Assembly: GCF_964204645.1 (NCBI RefSeq)
Contig: NC_134028.1
Coordinates: forward strand, 14,931,263-14,995,262
Reading direction: 5' to 3'
Source: Tubulanus polymorphus
Taxonomy: Eukaryota > Nemertea > Palaeonemertea > Tubulaniformes > Tubulanidae
DNA: 64,000 bases
Part shown: positions 20,601 to 32,600 of the stretch, one piece after another
Layout of the letters: the number at the start of each line of letters is the position of its first letter
How positions within the stretch are numbered: position 1 is the stretch's first letter
Translations under genes and position numbers: made by a program
The notes under the pieces: generated by a model
Seen by the model: the letters and a program-made list of their open reading frames with translations, nothing else
What the model was told of the DNA's origin: nothing
The model's database searches: none

Positions 20601-23600
20601 CCGTCTTTCTGCGATTCCGTCTTTCTGCGATATGACAACACCGTATTTACACTAGGCTCCCGGAAAACGAATCTGCGGGTTCCGGGGACAACTATGTCCG
20701 CCGGGGACAACGTCGACCGCGGCCGGCCGGAAGAGAATAACAATGAACCCGGGGACAATGTCTGGGCGGCAATAACCTATTTACATGCTCTATCACAAGG
20801 CGAGCTGACACGGTCCGGGTGTCCAAAGGTGGACACGTGGACAACGGTTCTTACATTTTTCACTCAAAACTGGAAAGCGTAACTGATCGTCTTTTGTTCT
20901 ACTCTGGCGGCGCTTGAAGTAGCCCGGACAGTCCGAATGAACGGTTTGTTGTTCAATCTTGCGCGCTGCTCGCCTTTTATAGAGCGGGATTGTCCCCTCC
21001 GTGCTCCCATTGGCTGGAACAAAGCTCGGACACGCGTGATTGGTCACGCGTGCCACGTGACTTCGAGGTTGGCTGAGTTCCAGCGACAATGAGGGCGGAG
21101 CCGGGCAACCGCGCCGGCTACAAAAAGGTCGCGGCGGACGCAAGAAAGAAACAACACAACAACTAATGATAAAACGGTAAATAAATGCTATACATCACAA
21201 AGAAATAGGCTATGTTCTAGGAAAGAAAATAGAGTAAGAAGGGTTCGAACCCCGCACTCCGAAAGGTATACAAAATAATCACAAATACAATTCAACCAGA
21301 AGGGTTAAAATGAGTAGATGCGGGCCCGGAATACCAGACGCGAAACATCGACCAATTTACACGGACATTTAATAACGATGCTACGCGGTCTCGACGAATT
21401 AATACACATAACAAAAGACATTAAACAGGATACATATATATACACAATAAATACGCAGCGGTGAAATCCAGGAGAAAGGTGATTTAAAAAACGCACCAAA
21501 ATTTTGGCGAGACCGGAAATTTTACTACAGGGGTAACGAAAACACTCAAAATATTGTCAGTGACAAGCGGTCATCCTTATTACCGAGATGTTGTATTTTA
21601 CCGAGATCAACCGAGATGAAATGAAATATAACATATTTATTTATTCCTTATCGATTTTAACAATTGAAATCATATTATATCAGTAACAAATGCCTGCTGG
21701 AGTAATATTTGACACATTTTGTCGGATATTTTTGTAGAAAAATAACCCAACTTTACCGAGATGAGATCGTCGATCAATCAAATTCATCGCGAAACTCATA
21801 AAAATGAAAAATAAATTCTCACACGCTCGAATTTATTTTTCATTTTTATGAGTTTCACTCCTAATTCAAGTAGAAATTGTAATTATTTTCATGTTTTTCA
21901 TTTTTTACTCACCCGCCCGTTCAACCTTTAACCTGAAAGCCTATTACCCCTATTACTCTTAAAATAATCATATACATGAATAACATTTAAATTGATAGAT
22001 TATTCAATATAAAAGTGTGAGCTCTTATAGAATAGATATATAGATATATTTACAACATTATTTCAATATTTATATTTGTATAAGTTAGATTTTTAAACAT
22101 TAAAAGTGTTAGTAAAGTGTGATTGAAATAATACATGATATAAATCATTGAACTTCTAAAATCAAAAAAAAAAAATTTAGTATTAAAATGGAAGCAAATA
22201 AGTACTACTGTCCAACATGTAATATCAATATAGATAAATCCCAAAAAGCAAGACACAGTAAAACTAAAACACATTTAGAGAATGAATTGAAACTAGAATA
22301 TAAAGATGATATATTAGAAACTAAATTAGATGAATTAAAGAATGAAAAAGAAACATACAAATGTGATACATGTAATCAATCATTCAGTGATAAAAGATAT
22401 TATAAACAACATTTAAAATCTAAAAGTCATATTAGAAATAAGAATAATGATATTTTAGGTGAAGATTATTTTGATAAAGATAATGATAAGAAACAGAAGA
22501 CAATTAAAAGCATAAAAAATAAATTAAACAATAAAAGACCATACATGGAAGATGTAAGAAATTATATTAATTCATTAGATAATAAGAAAGATATGGAGAT
22601 AACCGAAGCATTCAAAAGTGATATTGGCCCAGCAGCTATCGAGTTTAAATTTCATGAAGGAAAAACATTAGAAGAAAATAAAAAACATTTAGAAAATATG
22701 AAAGAAATAATAAAAATAATAACTGATGTTGAATACCCTAAAATTAGTATATCTTCTAAAGTAAAGTTTATAAAATCTGAAGATAAACCAATATATAATA
22801 TAAATTCTCATTCACAACATATAATATATAAACAACATATAGATGATAAATTAGATAAATGTTATAATGAAGTAAAAACTAAAATAGAAGAGAAATATTT
22901 TGAAGGATCTGGTTTAATATTTGATGAAATAATATTTATGACTTTACATGTTTATAACACAAAATATAATAAGTTAACTAAATCAAAACCAATTGATGAA
23001 AATAATGTATCATATTATAAAGAACCAGATATTGAAGCATCGAGTTATATTAAACTTCCATTTAAAACTAATGCTGTTATAAATGTATGTTATAATCATA
23101 AAATATAACTTTTTTTATGATTATTTTTATTTCCATTTAATTTTTTCAATTTCTTGCTCAATTTCATATTTTCATTCATCAAATCCTTACTAATATTCTC
23201 ATGGTATAAATTAAGCGCAGCTAATATTAATCCTCCTGCTACAAGATAATGTTTCAAATCACTTTTCCCAGTTGGGATGAAACCATCCATTTATTTAAGA
23301 AAGAAATTAAACAGTTTATGAAATATTAAATCATTATATGTTTCAATTCAAATAACAATTAAACTTACTACTAATTCTTTATGCCGCTGAGAATTATATT
23401 TTTGCTTGTGCGTAATCAATTTTATCACCTGATATTCTGTTATATTATTCTTGATCATTTCTTTATCGAAAAATTCATTTGATATGTAAATATTTTCATC
23501 ATTATGAATTAAAAATAGATGGCGTAATTTATTTCTAAAATATCTAGGACTAATGAAATCAATATTATATTCAGAACTATCTTTCAATAGTTCTAAACGC

Positions 23601-26600
23601 TCGCATTGCTTAATTTTCATATTGTTAAATTTCATTTTTCTTAAATAATCAGATTCTTTACGTACATCACATACATTTATAAAATCATTAGAATTTATCT
23701 TTAAATATTCAGTATATTTTTTCATCAATTCAAAATCCATTTTATCAATTATTTCAAAATGATTGTGTGTTATTTTCTTTACTTGGAAAATAGGTTTTTA
23801 ATTTTGATAAAATAAAGTGTCTTTCAGGGCTATGAACGCCTATTTTTAACTTTTCGATGATTTTTTCAATCGAAGACAATTCAAAATAATTATTATTTAA
23901 TACGTCTAATTGTAATGTTTTTATCAATAATTCTCTTAAATCAGTAGTAGTTTCATAAATGCCTTGATCTGTTAAAATATAACTGAAATAAAGATCTGTT
24001 ATACATTTACATTGAGTTGAAAAACCTCTTATTTCAAAAATTGTATTATTGTCAATTCCAGATATTTTAGGAGTATAATCATTTAATTTTACTTCAGGAA
24101 TTATTTCAAGTTTTTTAAATTCTGTCTCAAATAATTCATTATCAATATGTAATTGTTGCTTTAATTCATTACAAATTTTATTTCTATTTTCATCTATATC
24201 TTCTTGTTATTGTTTAAGTTCTTTCATTTCTTCTAACTTTTTAAATTCACTTTTAGATAATAATTTTAAATCAAAATCTTCTTCAATATCAAGTGCATCT
24301 AATTTATAAAAAGGCTTAGATTTTATATCGTATCTCTTTTTTAAAGTTGTAAAACTAATTCCTGTTTCACGTAATTTAAATCTAAATTTAAATTTATTCA
24401 ATACTGTAAACATTGAATTAGTTGAAGATATAACAGTTGCTCCTTCAGTTTTAATATATTTTTTTGCTTCAATAATGAATTCTCATTTATCATCATTTTG
24501 ATTAATTGTTAGGTATAAACATGCGATATTCTTAATTGTAAACATTGATAAAATAAGTAAAAAGGAGGACTCTTCAATATTTTTACTTATCCTAGATTTA
24601 TATCCTGTAAATTTCCTTGCTAATAAATCACCATAATAACAGAAATAAAAGCATTTTTCAATCAAATCATAAATACATACAGTCTGTTGAACCTCATCAA
24701 ATAATGATTTAAGTTGTAAATATGTAGGTGAATAGTAAATATTTTCTTTTTTTAAGTATTGTTTTATTTTTTCTATCACTTTTAATCCTCTTTTAAATGA
24801 AATACTTGTTATTTCAATTCTTATCAATCCTGTTTCAATTGATTTTTCAAATGATTCTTTTAACCTCTCATGATAGCAATTTATGTAACTCATTAAATTT
24901 GAACCGAAATTTATATTTACACCAGGAGATTTGAATTGACATGCTGTTTTATTATAGATCTTTATGTTATCATCCTTATGTAATGCTGAAACACAACTAT
25001 TGGAAAATTCTTTTAGAACTTTATATTTTCTATTTTCGAACATTGATTTTATTTCATCTGAATTAAAGGATCCTTTAAAATCTTGTGTCACATCTACATC
25101 TAATATATTGTAATTTTTTTCATTTAATAATTTTTCAATATTATCCATTTTCTGTATTAATTCATTTAAATTTTGATTGCATAATGAAATTTTAAATACA
25201 GCAATATAATCTGTTAATTTTAATTCTTGATTAATTCTACTTAATATATATGATTTTGAATTATCATCATGAATTGTTAAAACACGTGTAATTTTTATAG
25301 CTAAGTTATCCAATATAATATCTCCTTGATTATACATTCTTTAATTTCATAATGTGTTATCTTTCTCTGATTAACGTTTAGAAAATTTGTTCTATTTTCT
25401 TTAATAATTTCTTTTTCTAACATGATTTTATATAGCATTATATTATCGCAAAATATATCTGATGTTTCAATTAATTCATTATTTTCAGATTTATAATACT
25501 TATTTATATTTACTCCTGAAATATCTGCTAAATTATTGTTAACAGTTAAATAATATAATATTGAATTTATATATTTATTACTCATGTCTTTCGCGGGAAC
25601 TTCAATTAATCTTGAGCACATTTATATATCAAATTTTTATTAAAATAGGTTACAATTCAAAAAGAGTTAGAGTTCGCTGAAACCTTACGCTTTAAAATAT
25701 TTTTTTACCCTTATTGGAATCATAATCTTTTGATAGATATAAAGGTTCTAATGTATAATGTTTTATGTTGTTACCTTTTGTATTTGGTAATTTGATTAAA
25801 TCAAATACATTTATTCTTAGATTATTATCTCTTTCTATTTTTGGGATGTTTTTAATTATAACAGGATACTTATCTATCTTATAATTATTTTCAAATTGTT
25901 TATAATTTGTTAATCTATAAGTATGTTTATTATAATCTTCAACTGGGTGTAAACAACTTATTATAGCCCATAGAAAACATTTATCATCTTCATTTTGTAC
26001 ATTTATAACAGCATTAGTTTTAAATGGTAGTTTAATATAACTCGATGCTTCAATATCTGGTTCTTTATAATATGATACATTATTGTCATCAATTGGTTTT
26101 GATTTAGTTAACTTATTATATTTTGTGTTATAAACATGTAAAGTCATAAATATTATTTCATCAAATATTAAACCAGATCCTTCAAAATATTTCTCTTCTA
26201 TTTTAGTTTTTACTTCATTATAACATTTATCTAATTTATCATCTATATGTTGTTTATATATAATATGTTGTGAATGAGAATTTATATTATATATTGGTTT
26301 ATCTTCAGATTTTATAAACTTTACTTTAGAAGATATACTAATTTTAGGGTATTCAACATCAGTTATTATTTTTATTATTTCTTTCATATTTTCTAAATGT
26401 TTTTTATTTTCTTCTAATGTTTTTCCTTTATGAAATTTAAACTCGATAGCTGCTGGGCCAATATCACTTTTAAATGCTTCGGTTATCTCTATATCTTTTT
26501 TATTATCTAATGAATTAATATAATTTCTTACATCTTCCATGTATGGTCTTTTATTGTTTAATTTATTTTTTATGCTTTTAATTGTCTTCTGTTTCTTATC

Positions 26601-29600
26601 ATTATCTTTATCAAAATAATCTTCACCTAAAATATCATTATTCTTATTTCTAATATGACTTTTAGATTTTAAATGTTCTTTATAATATCTTTTATCACTG
26701 AATGATTGATTACATGTATCACATTTGTATGTTTCTTTTTCATTCTTTAATTCATCTAATTTGGTTTCTAATATATCATCTTGATATTCTAGTTTCAATT
26801 TATTCTCTAAATGTGTTTTAGTTTTATTGTGTCTTGCTTTTTGGGATTTATCTATATTGATATTACATGTTGGACAGTAGTACTTATTTGCTTCCATTTT
26901 AATACTAAATTTTTTTTTAAAATTGATTTTAGAAGTGATTTATATCATGTATTATTTCAATCACACTTTACTAACACTTTTAATGTTTAAAAATCTAACT
27001 TTTACAAATATAAATATTGAAATAATGTTGTAAATATATCTATATATCTATTCTATAAGAGCTCACACTTTTATATTGAATAATCCATCAATTTAAATGT
27101 TATTCATGTATATGATTATTTTAAGAGTAATAGGGGTAATAGGCTTTCAGGTTAAAGGTTGAACGGGCGGGTGAGTAAAAAATGAAAAACATGAAAATAA
27201 TTACAATTTCTACTTGAATTAGGAGTGAAACTCATAAAAATGAAAAATAAATTCGAGCATGTGAGAATTTATTTTTCATTTTTATGAGTTTCGCGAGGTT
27301 CATTGGAATTTGAAAGTGCTTTTTGAAAGAAGCACCACGAGTCTGGTCCATATGGGCATCTCGTATGATGGGGATCTTCGTCCGTGCTTGCACAATGAAG
27401 CAGACTTGTCCATATTGCTGTTCGCATCGCATCCGGGTCGCCAATGTTGTTGATTATAGCGCCACGATAATAATTTTGTAGTTTCTTACATTTTACGGCC
27501 GTAAGGCGCCCGAAGCCATGTCCGCCTAATTTTTTATTTTTTGCTGAATCAAGAAGGGCTTTGCCCATTCGCTTGTGGGCATGATTAACACACTCTTCTT
27601 TCTGAACTAAATTTTGATCGCCATAAATATTCTGACTGCATATGTCGTTGTATGCTTTCGAATCGCCATCACTAAGCATTGTAACATATCTCGACATCGA
27701 TGACTAATCCAGTTAGTAAGTCAATTATGCAAGGAAGTCCATATTTTGAAGTATGACCGCGAGTAAGCCAGCTACCATCAAATGAAACATCGATATTATA
27801 TACACTGTCATCTCCCAATGAAGGATCCCAATGAAGAATATATTTATCAAAAAATGATTTACTTATGTTTTACAAATCAATTATAAGCTACAATTGAAAT
27901 GCCCAAACTCTTATGAACATCTTTGGACTTGGGCCGCCACAAAATTTCTAATTGCTGTATTTGATTAATTACAAGCAATCAAATTCTCAATCCACAAATC
28001 CATTAACTTATCTATTGAAGTTTATTCAGATAAGAAGGTTGCAGTTTAAATTACTCCCTTCAGCCAGTGGTAGGCCTAAGCTTTAAGGGATTTGCCTACA
28101 ATTCTATATTTCGCATAATGATTCTTTCAACATGGGTTCGGCTTATTTAACTTCATCATAGTTCTTGGAGTCACCTTCAAAAGATAAAAGTTTAAATTAA
28201 TCGATCCTTCATCGAGTACTTTTGGATCTTCTTCAGCTATGAAGATCCCAGGCCTAACGCAACTTGGTCTAAATTTGAAATTCAAGAATTCTTACTCGAT
28301 CACTAATATTTTCTTACCAATCAACTGAATGCATGAATCCTGATTAAATAGAGGAAGCTGGGGTAAATATGATCAGTTTGATACCTATCATGATGTCTTT
28401 TTGGGTTTGAAATACTTTCCGGGCGCCGGCAACCATTTTGATCCAAAGAATCAATTGTTGCTATAGTGGTTACCATGGCAACCAATTTATATGTGTTGCG
28501 ATGTCTGCGACGGATATATTTATCCCTGTTAAGTTGTAACACAAATGATTAAACATTTATCCTCCGCTTTTAGCTGATAAATATCAATGAAAGATCAATG
28601 AGACCTAGGCAATGAGCCAATTAATAAAGCTAATTACCCTTAATTGGCTTAATTAATGATTAGTTTAAGTTTTATAATCAATAGGGAAACTGTTATTCTG
28701 ATTTTGCCCAAAGTTTGATTGAAATCGGATGACAATTCCCAAAGATATACAAGTTTCTTTTCTACTTTCAATTGTTTCTTAACTAAAAAAATTGATCATT
28801 TGGTCACCATTTGACCTTATGACCTTAAGTTCATTTCCTAATGAAGACTTTATGGCTGAGAAGTGCGATTTTCAGCCGACAAATTCCTTCATAACTTTTG
28901 AACGGCTCAACCGATTTTAGTTCTGTAAATTGCTATGATCTTATATTAAACCCTTCTTTCATTTAGGCCTTTTAAATTGTTTCTATAGTGTTTGGAAAAT
29001 TTTCACTCAAATCCCTACTGTTACTCATTCATTTCTGAAATTTGGGCTTATATTATAAGCCCAAATTTCAGAAATTAATCAAACCTCATGATTTTCTAAT
29101 CTTATATTATAAGATCAAATGAATTTTAATTTTTGCGAGAAAACTACTTGAAAAATTTCTTATAAATTAGGTCTCGGTACCACTGTTTGCTAAAAAGATT
29201 ATTCTTTCGATTTAGATAAAGTGTCATTTTTTAATGGTTTAAAAACTCTTTGTGAAACCATGATGTAACCAATGACATTTCTATGGTGGAAACTGAGAGG
29301 GGTTTTTGCAATATTGAAGAATTTGGACCTGGTAGTTAATTTAGAAATTAGCTCCATTTGGAAATAAAAGGAAGACGAGAAGATTACAACGCATTTCTTA
29401 ATTACCTTCAAAGAGAAAAAAATCGAATACGCGTTGAACGCACGAATCGGAAAATTGTTTTCTGCTAGAAAAAAATTGAATTCGCAGGAAATGAGAATGT
29501 CAGTACTAAAATTGATTTCTTTTGCGAAAAATATACATTTCTTTCTAATCCGCCGGGTACGGTTCAAAATAAGCAATGCACGCGGCCAGCAGTACCGAAT

Positions 29601-32600
29601 TCCTTATTTTGTGAAGAAGGGGCGGATACTAATGTTTTTGCCGACCGCGATGTTGCTGCTGCTCGAGAGCGAGACTACGCCGTGCCGATCCGCCGCCGCG
29701 CTGGCCGAGAAATTTTACGACTCTAACGCGAACCTCACCGCAATTTTTTGGGTCATTACTTTTGATTAAAAAAGCGTATTTCAGTGCTGCAGCTGGGAAT
29801 GACTGCTGCGCGAGCGAGAGCGTAATTCTCCGGGATTCGAACATGTGTGCCGAACCGCGTGGCACCGGGCCGCGGCCGCGTTTTGTTATTATGAATTCGC
29901 TCCTGTTGCTAAGGGAATTTCAGCGTTTCAATTCGATCGATCGACGCGGTTCATTGTTAAACTATTCATCGACCCAATCTTGTTCGAAATTTCATGAAAT
30001 AAATACATTCTGAAATAACCCGATCCATAAGTTACCGTATTTTAGTTAGTGGAATGCGGGATTTTAGCGTGACGTAATTCTACTTCCGATTTCCCCCATG
30101 AGATTCAAACCGGATGTCAAGTGACGTCATTTTTTTCTGACTTTGTCAGCTAGTCAGAATCGGTTAAGAAGACACTTCGTAGTATCCACATATACATGTT
30201 TACCTAAGGGACGTCCTCCGGGCGCCTGTGGCATCCATCTATTAGGGCTAGTCTGAATACCAGTCGTTGTTACGGTTCCCTACGTCTGACGCTGAAGTAT
30301 CATATAGAGGTTAACTCCTGTTAATTGCAATGCAACAACTGTAGTTATGTGGGAATATTTGTGGATTAGCACATTGTTGTGTGGCACAGTGAGTGTTAGT
30401 CTAGTACCTAGCCGTTGTTCCTGAAACAACGTCTAGGGCGAAAGTGCTCATATAAGGTTAATTTTCGTCCCTCATTTTGAGGGACGAGGCTTTGAGCGTG
30501 GTGCATGATGGGAGTGTAAATTACGGATTCGAACTTAAACTTGGACTGACATTGATGCCAATGCAGATATTATTCTTGTTTCAAATTTTCAAGGTTAAAA
30601 TTGACCAAGATTTATGCGTTTTATCAACAAAAAATAACATATAGAGTAATTTTAGGGAGACGTATTGAATTTCTACATTTTATTTATTTAGTCCGTATTG
30701 GAAATCCCGATAGTGGCAATCAATTCAAATCAAATCAATAAATTCTCCGATTCGTGATTTAAATCATCAAAAATTTTATTATAAAACACGTTTTCAAAGT
30801 CAACAAGGTAACTAACTAATTTATTTTAGTACAAAGGTTTGATTTGACACTAAAATCAGTTGTTGCATTGCAATTAATAACCTCTATATGATACTTTAGC
30901 GTCAGACGTTGTACGGAACCGTAACAACGACTGGTATTCAGACTGAGTGTGAGCATCCGCACAGTATACCTGTTTGTTTTTAGTCTACCAGATATTTTTG
31001 TAAGGTTTGTGAATAAAACGGCCATATTTGTTTACATCTTGAGAGTCAAGGTCACAGCCTCGTTTTCGAATTATTCACGTGCTCCTTTCGTAAGCTGACG
31101 AATTTTCCTCACAAAAAATTGCAACTTTCAAACGATCAAAATACTCAATCAAGGTAAGATACTTTTTATTAGCCCACTTGGGACTTAAGTCCCAGCGGGC
31201 TATTGCGTTCACTTTTCGTCCGTCGTCCCTCCGTTACAGCCTCCGTCCATAGACGGAATCCAGTTATTTTTGGAAGTTTTGAAGACGCTTCAAAGTAATG
31301 TCTTGATATTTGGTTTATACATGTATCTACCCTAGACACATCTTCAGGCCAAAAACTGGCCCTGTCAGATTCAAGATGGCTGACTGGCAGCCATTATTGT
31401 TCACCAAAATCAGAACTTTTTACACATTTTCGAAGTTTTCGAGGGAAATTTTGAAGACGCTTTTATCAATTACATTGATTGTTTGTATATATTTGAATCC
31501 CCCAAGGATTCATCAACATAAGAAAAATTGGGTCGATCGGACTCAAGATGGCCGTCCTATGACCTTTTTAGTGGCCAAAAATGTCAATTTTGGCCCAAAT
31601 TCTGAGTCCTGTAGCTTCCTACAGGTTTGCCATTTCTCATTGCAATTTGTGATGGGTATTCTTTCAAAAGGGATGTTTTATACCTGAGACATGTATTTTT
31701 GATCAGCCAATTATGGAGCAATTGGCAGCCATCTTGGCGTCATCAGAGCTCATTCGTAGGTGGTAAAAAGTTTTTCCACATTATATTGATACCTAAGCAT
31801 ATTGTTACCACAATGTATTGGAAAGTTGTAGCTCATAACGTTTTCTATTATATAACGTTTTCTATTTGGTGAGTTTCAAGGTCATTGCTTTTTGTATATG
31901 GCCACCAGGGGGCATTGAATAATACAATAACTTAGTATTTCTATATTATATTTGTACCTATGCATATTTTGTTACCACAATCAATTGCAAAGTTGTAGCT
32001 CATGACATCGTCTATGATTGTGGTGAGTTTCAAGGGCATAAGTTATTCTATATGGTCACCAGGGGGCGTTGAATAGTAGAACTTGGTATTTCCTTATTAG
32101 ATTGGTACCTAGGGATATTTTGTTACCATGATCTATTGCAAAGTTGTAGTTCATGACATGTTCTATGGTTGTGGTGAGTTTCAAGGTCATTGGGTTTTGC
32201 ATATGGTCACCAGGGGGCGTTGAATAGTAGAATAACTTAGTATTTCCTTATTAGATTGGTACGTAGGGCTATTTTGTTACCATGATCCATTGCAAAGTTG
32301 TAATTCATGACATGTTCTATGATTGTGGTGAGTTTCAAGGTCATTGGGTTTTCATATGGTCACCAGGGGGCGTTGAATAATACAATAACTTAGTAATTTT
32401 ATATTATATTTGTACCTACGCATATTTTGTTATCACAATCATTTGGAAAGTTGTAGTTCATGACATGTTCTATGATTGCGGTGAGTTTCAAGGTCATTGG
32501 GTTTCGCATATGGTCACCAGGGGGCATTGAATATTGAAATCGTTAGGTTGTTGAGCATTTGAAACCACTTCCCAAGTGGGCATGGTGTCCCTGGACCCCT

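Larger units (their letters stand above)
18260..21529 (-). mobile_element. Solo LTR of an LTR retrotransposon, with two nested elements
   Basis: On the minus strand it starts TGTAGTAAAATTTCC (21529) and ends GGAATCCGTTACA (18260). It is flanked by CCCC (+: GGGG at 18256-18259 and 21530-21533) inside repeat R2. Without the two nested elements it is about 1.37 kb. It has an LTR-like layout: CCAAT boxes (21036-21045, 21006-21015), TATA box CTATAAAAGG (20973-20982), a GC-rich leader and a polyadenylation signal AATAAA (19421-19426). No gag or pol is attached and no second LTR is seen, so it looks like a product of LTR-LTR recombination. Superfamily (Gypsy- or BEL-type) undetermined. Confidence 0.78.
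21787..27296. mobile_element. 5.5 kb Polinton-related element with 1.3 kb terminal inverted repeats and hairpin tips
   Basis: Inverted repeats of about 1300 bp (21787-23087 and 25998-27296) are nearly identical and begin TCGCGAAACTC. The outermost ~75 bp of each arm is itself a palindrome with 28 bp perfect arms (GAAACTCATAAAAATGAAAA...). The flanks share TTCA (AATTCA left, GGTTCA right), perhaps a decayed 6 bp duplication. Each repeat carries the 5' part of a zinc-finger/PolB-N-like gene. The interior encodes, on minus, the rest of the right copy, a broken ~600-residue protein, a 130-residue protein and a 64-residue membrane-type protein. The element is much more AT-rich than its surroundings. 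No integrase, capsid, ATPase or polymerase is present, so it is non-autonomous or of a different kind. It interrupts a Mutator-like transposase fragment. Confidence 0.85.

Noticed and set aside
20793-21143. 116-codon ORF on -
   Set aside because: Lies across the promoter and leader of the solo LTR; GC-rich, no family signal.
21235-21260. tRNA-like GGGTTCGAACCCC motif
   Set aside because: Only a T-arm/B-box-like palindrome; no A box, acceptor stem or anticodon arm around it.
27232-27444. 70-codon ORF on - across the element boundary
   Set aside because: Alternative frame over the Mutator-like fragment and the inverted-repeat tip; not a gene.
29199-29576. 125-codon ORF on - within repeat R1
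   Set aside because: Not conserved in the other R1 copy at 4140-4990; Phe/Lys-rich by composition.
31804-32520. CRISPR-like array
   Set aside because: Units of ~153 bp are diverged tandem copies without constant repeats and unique spacers, in an animal genome.
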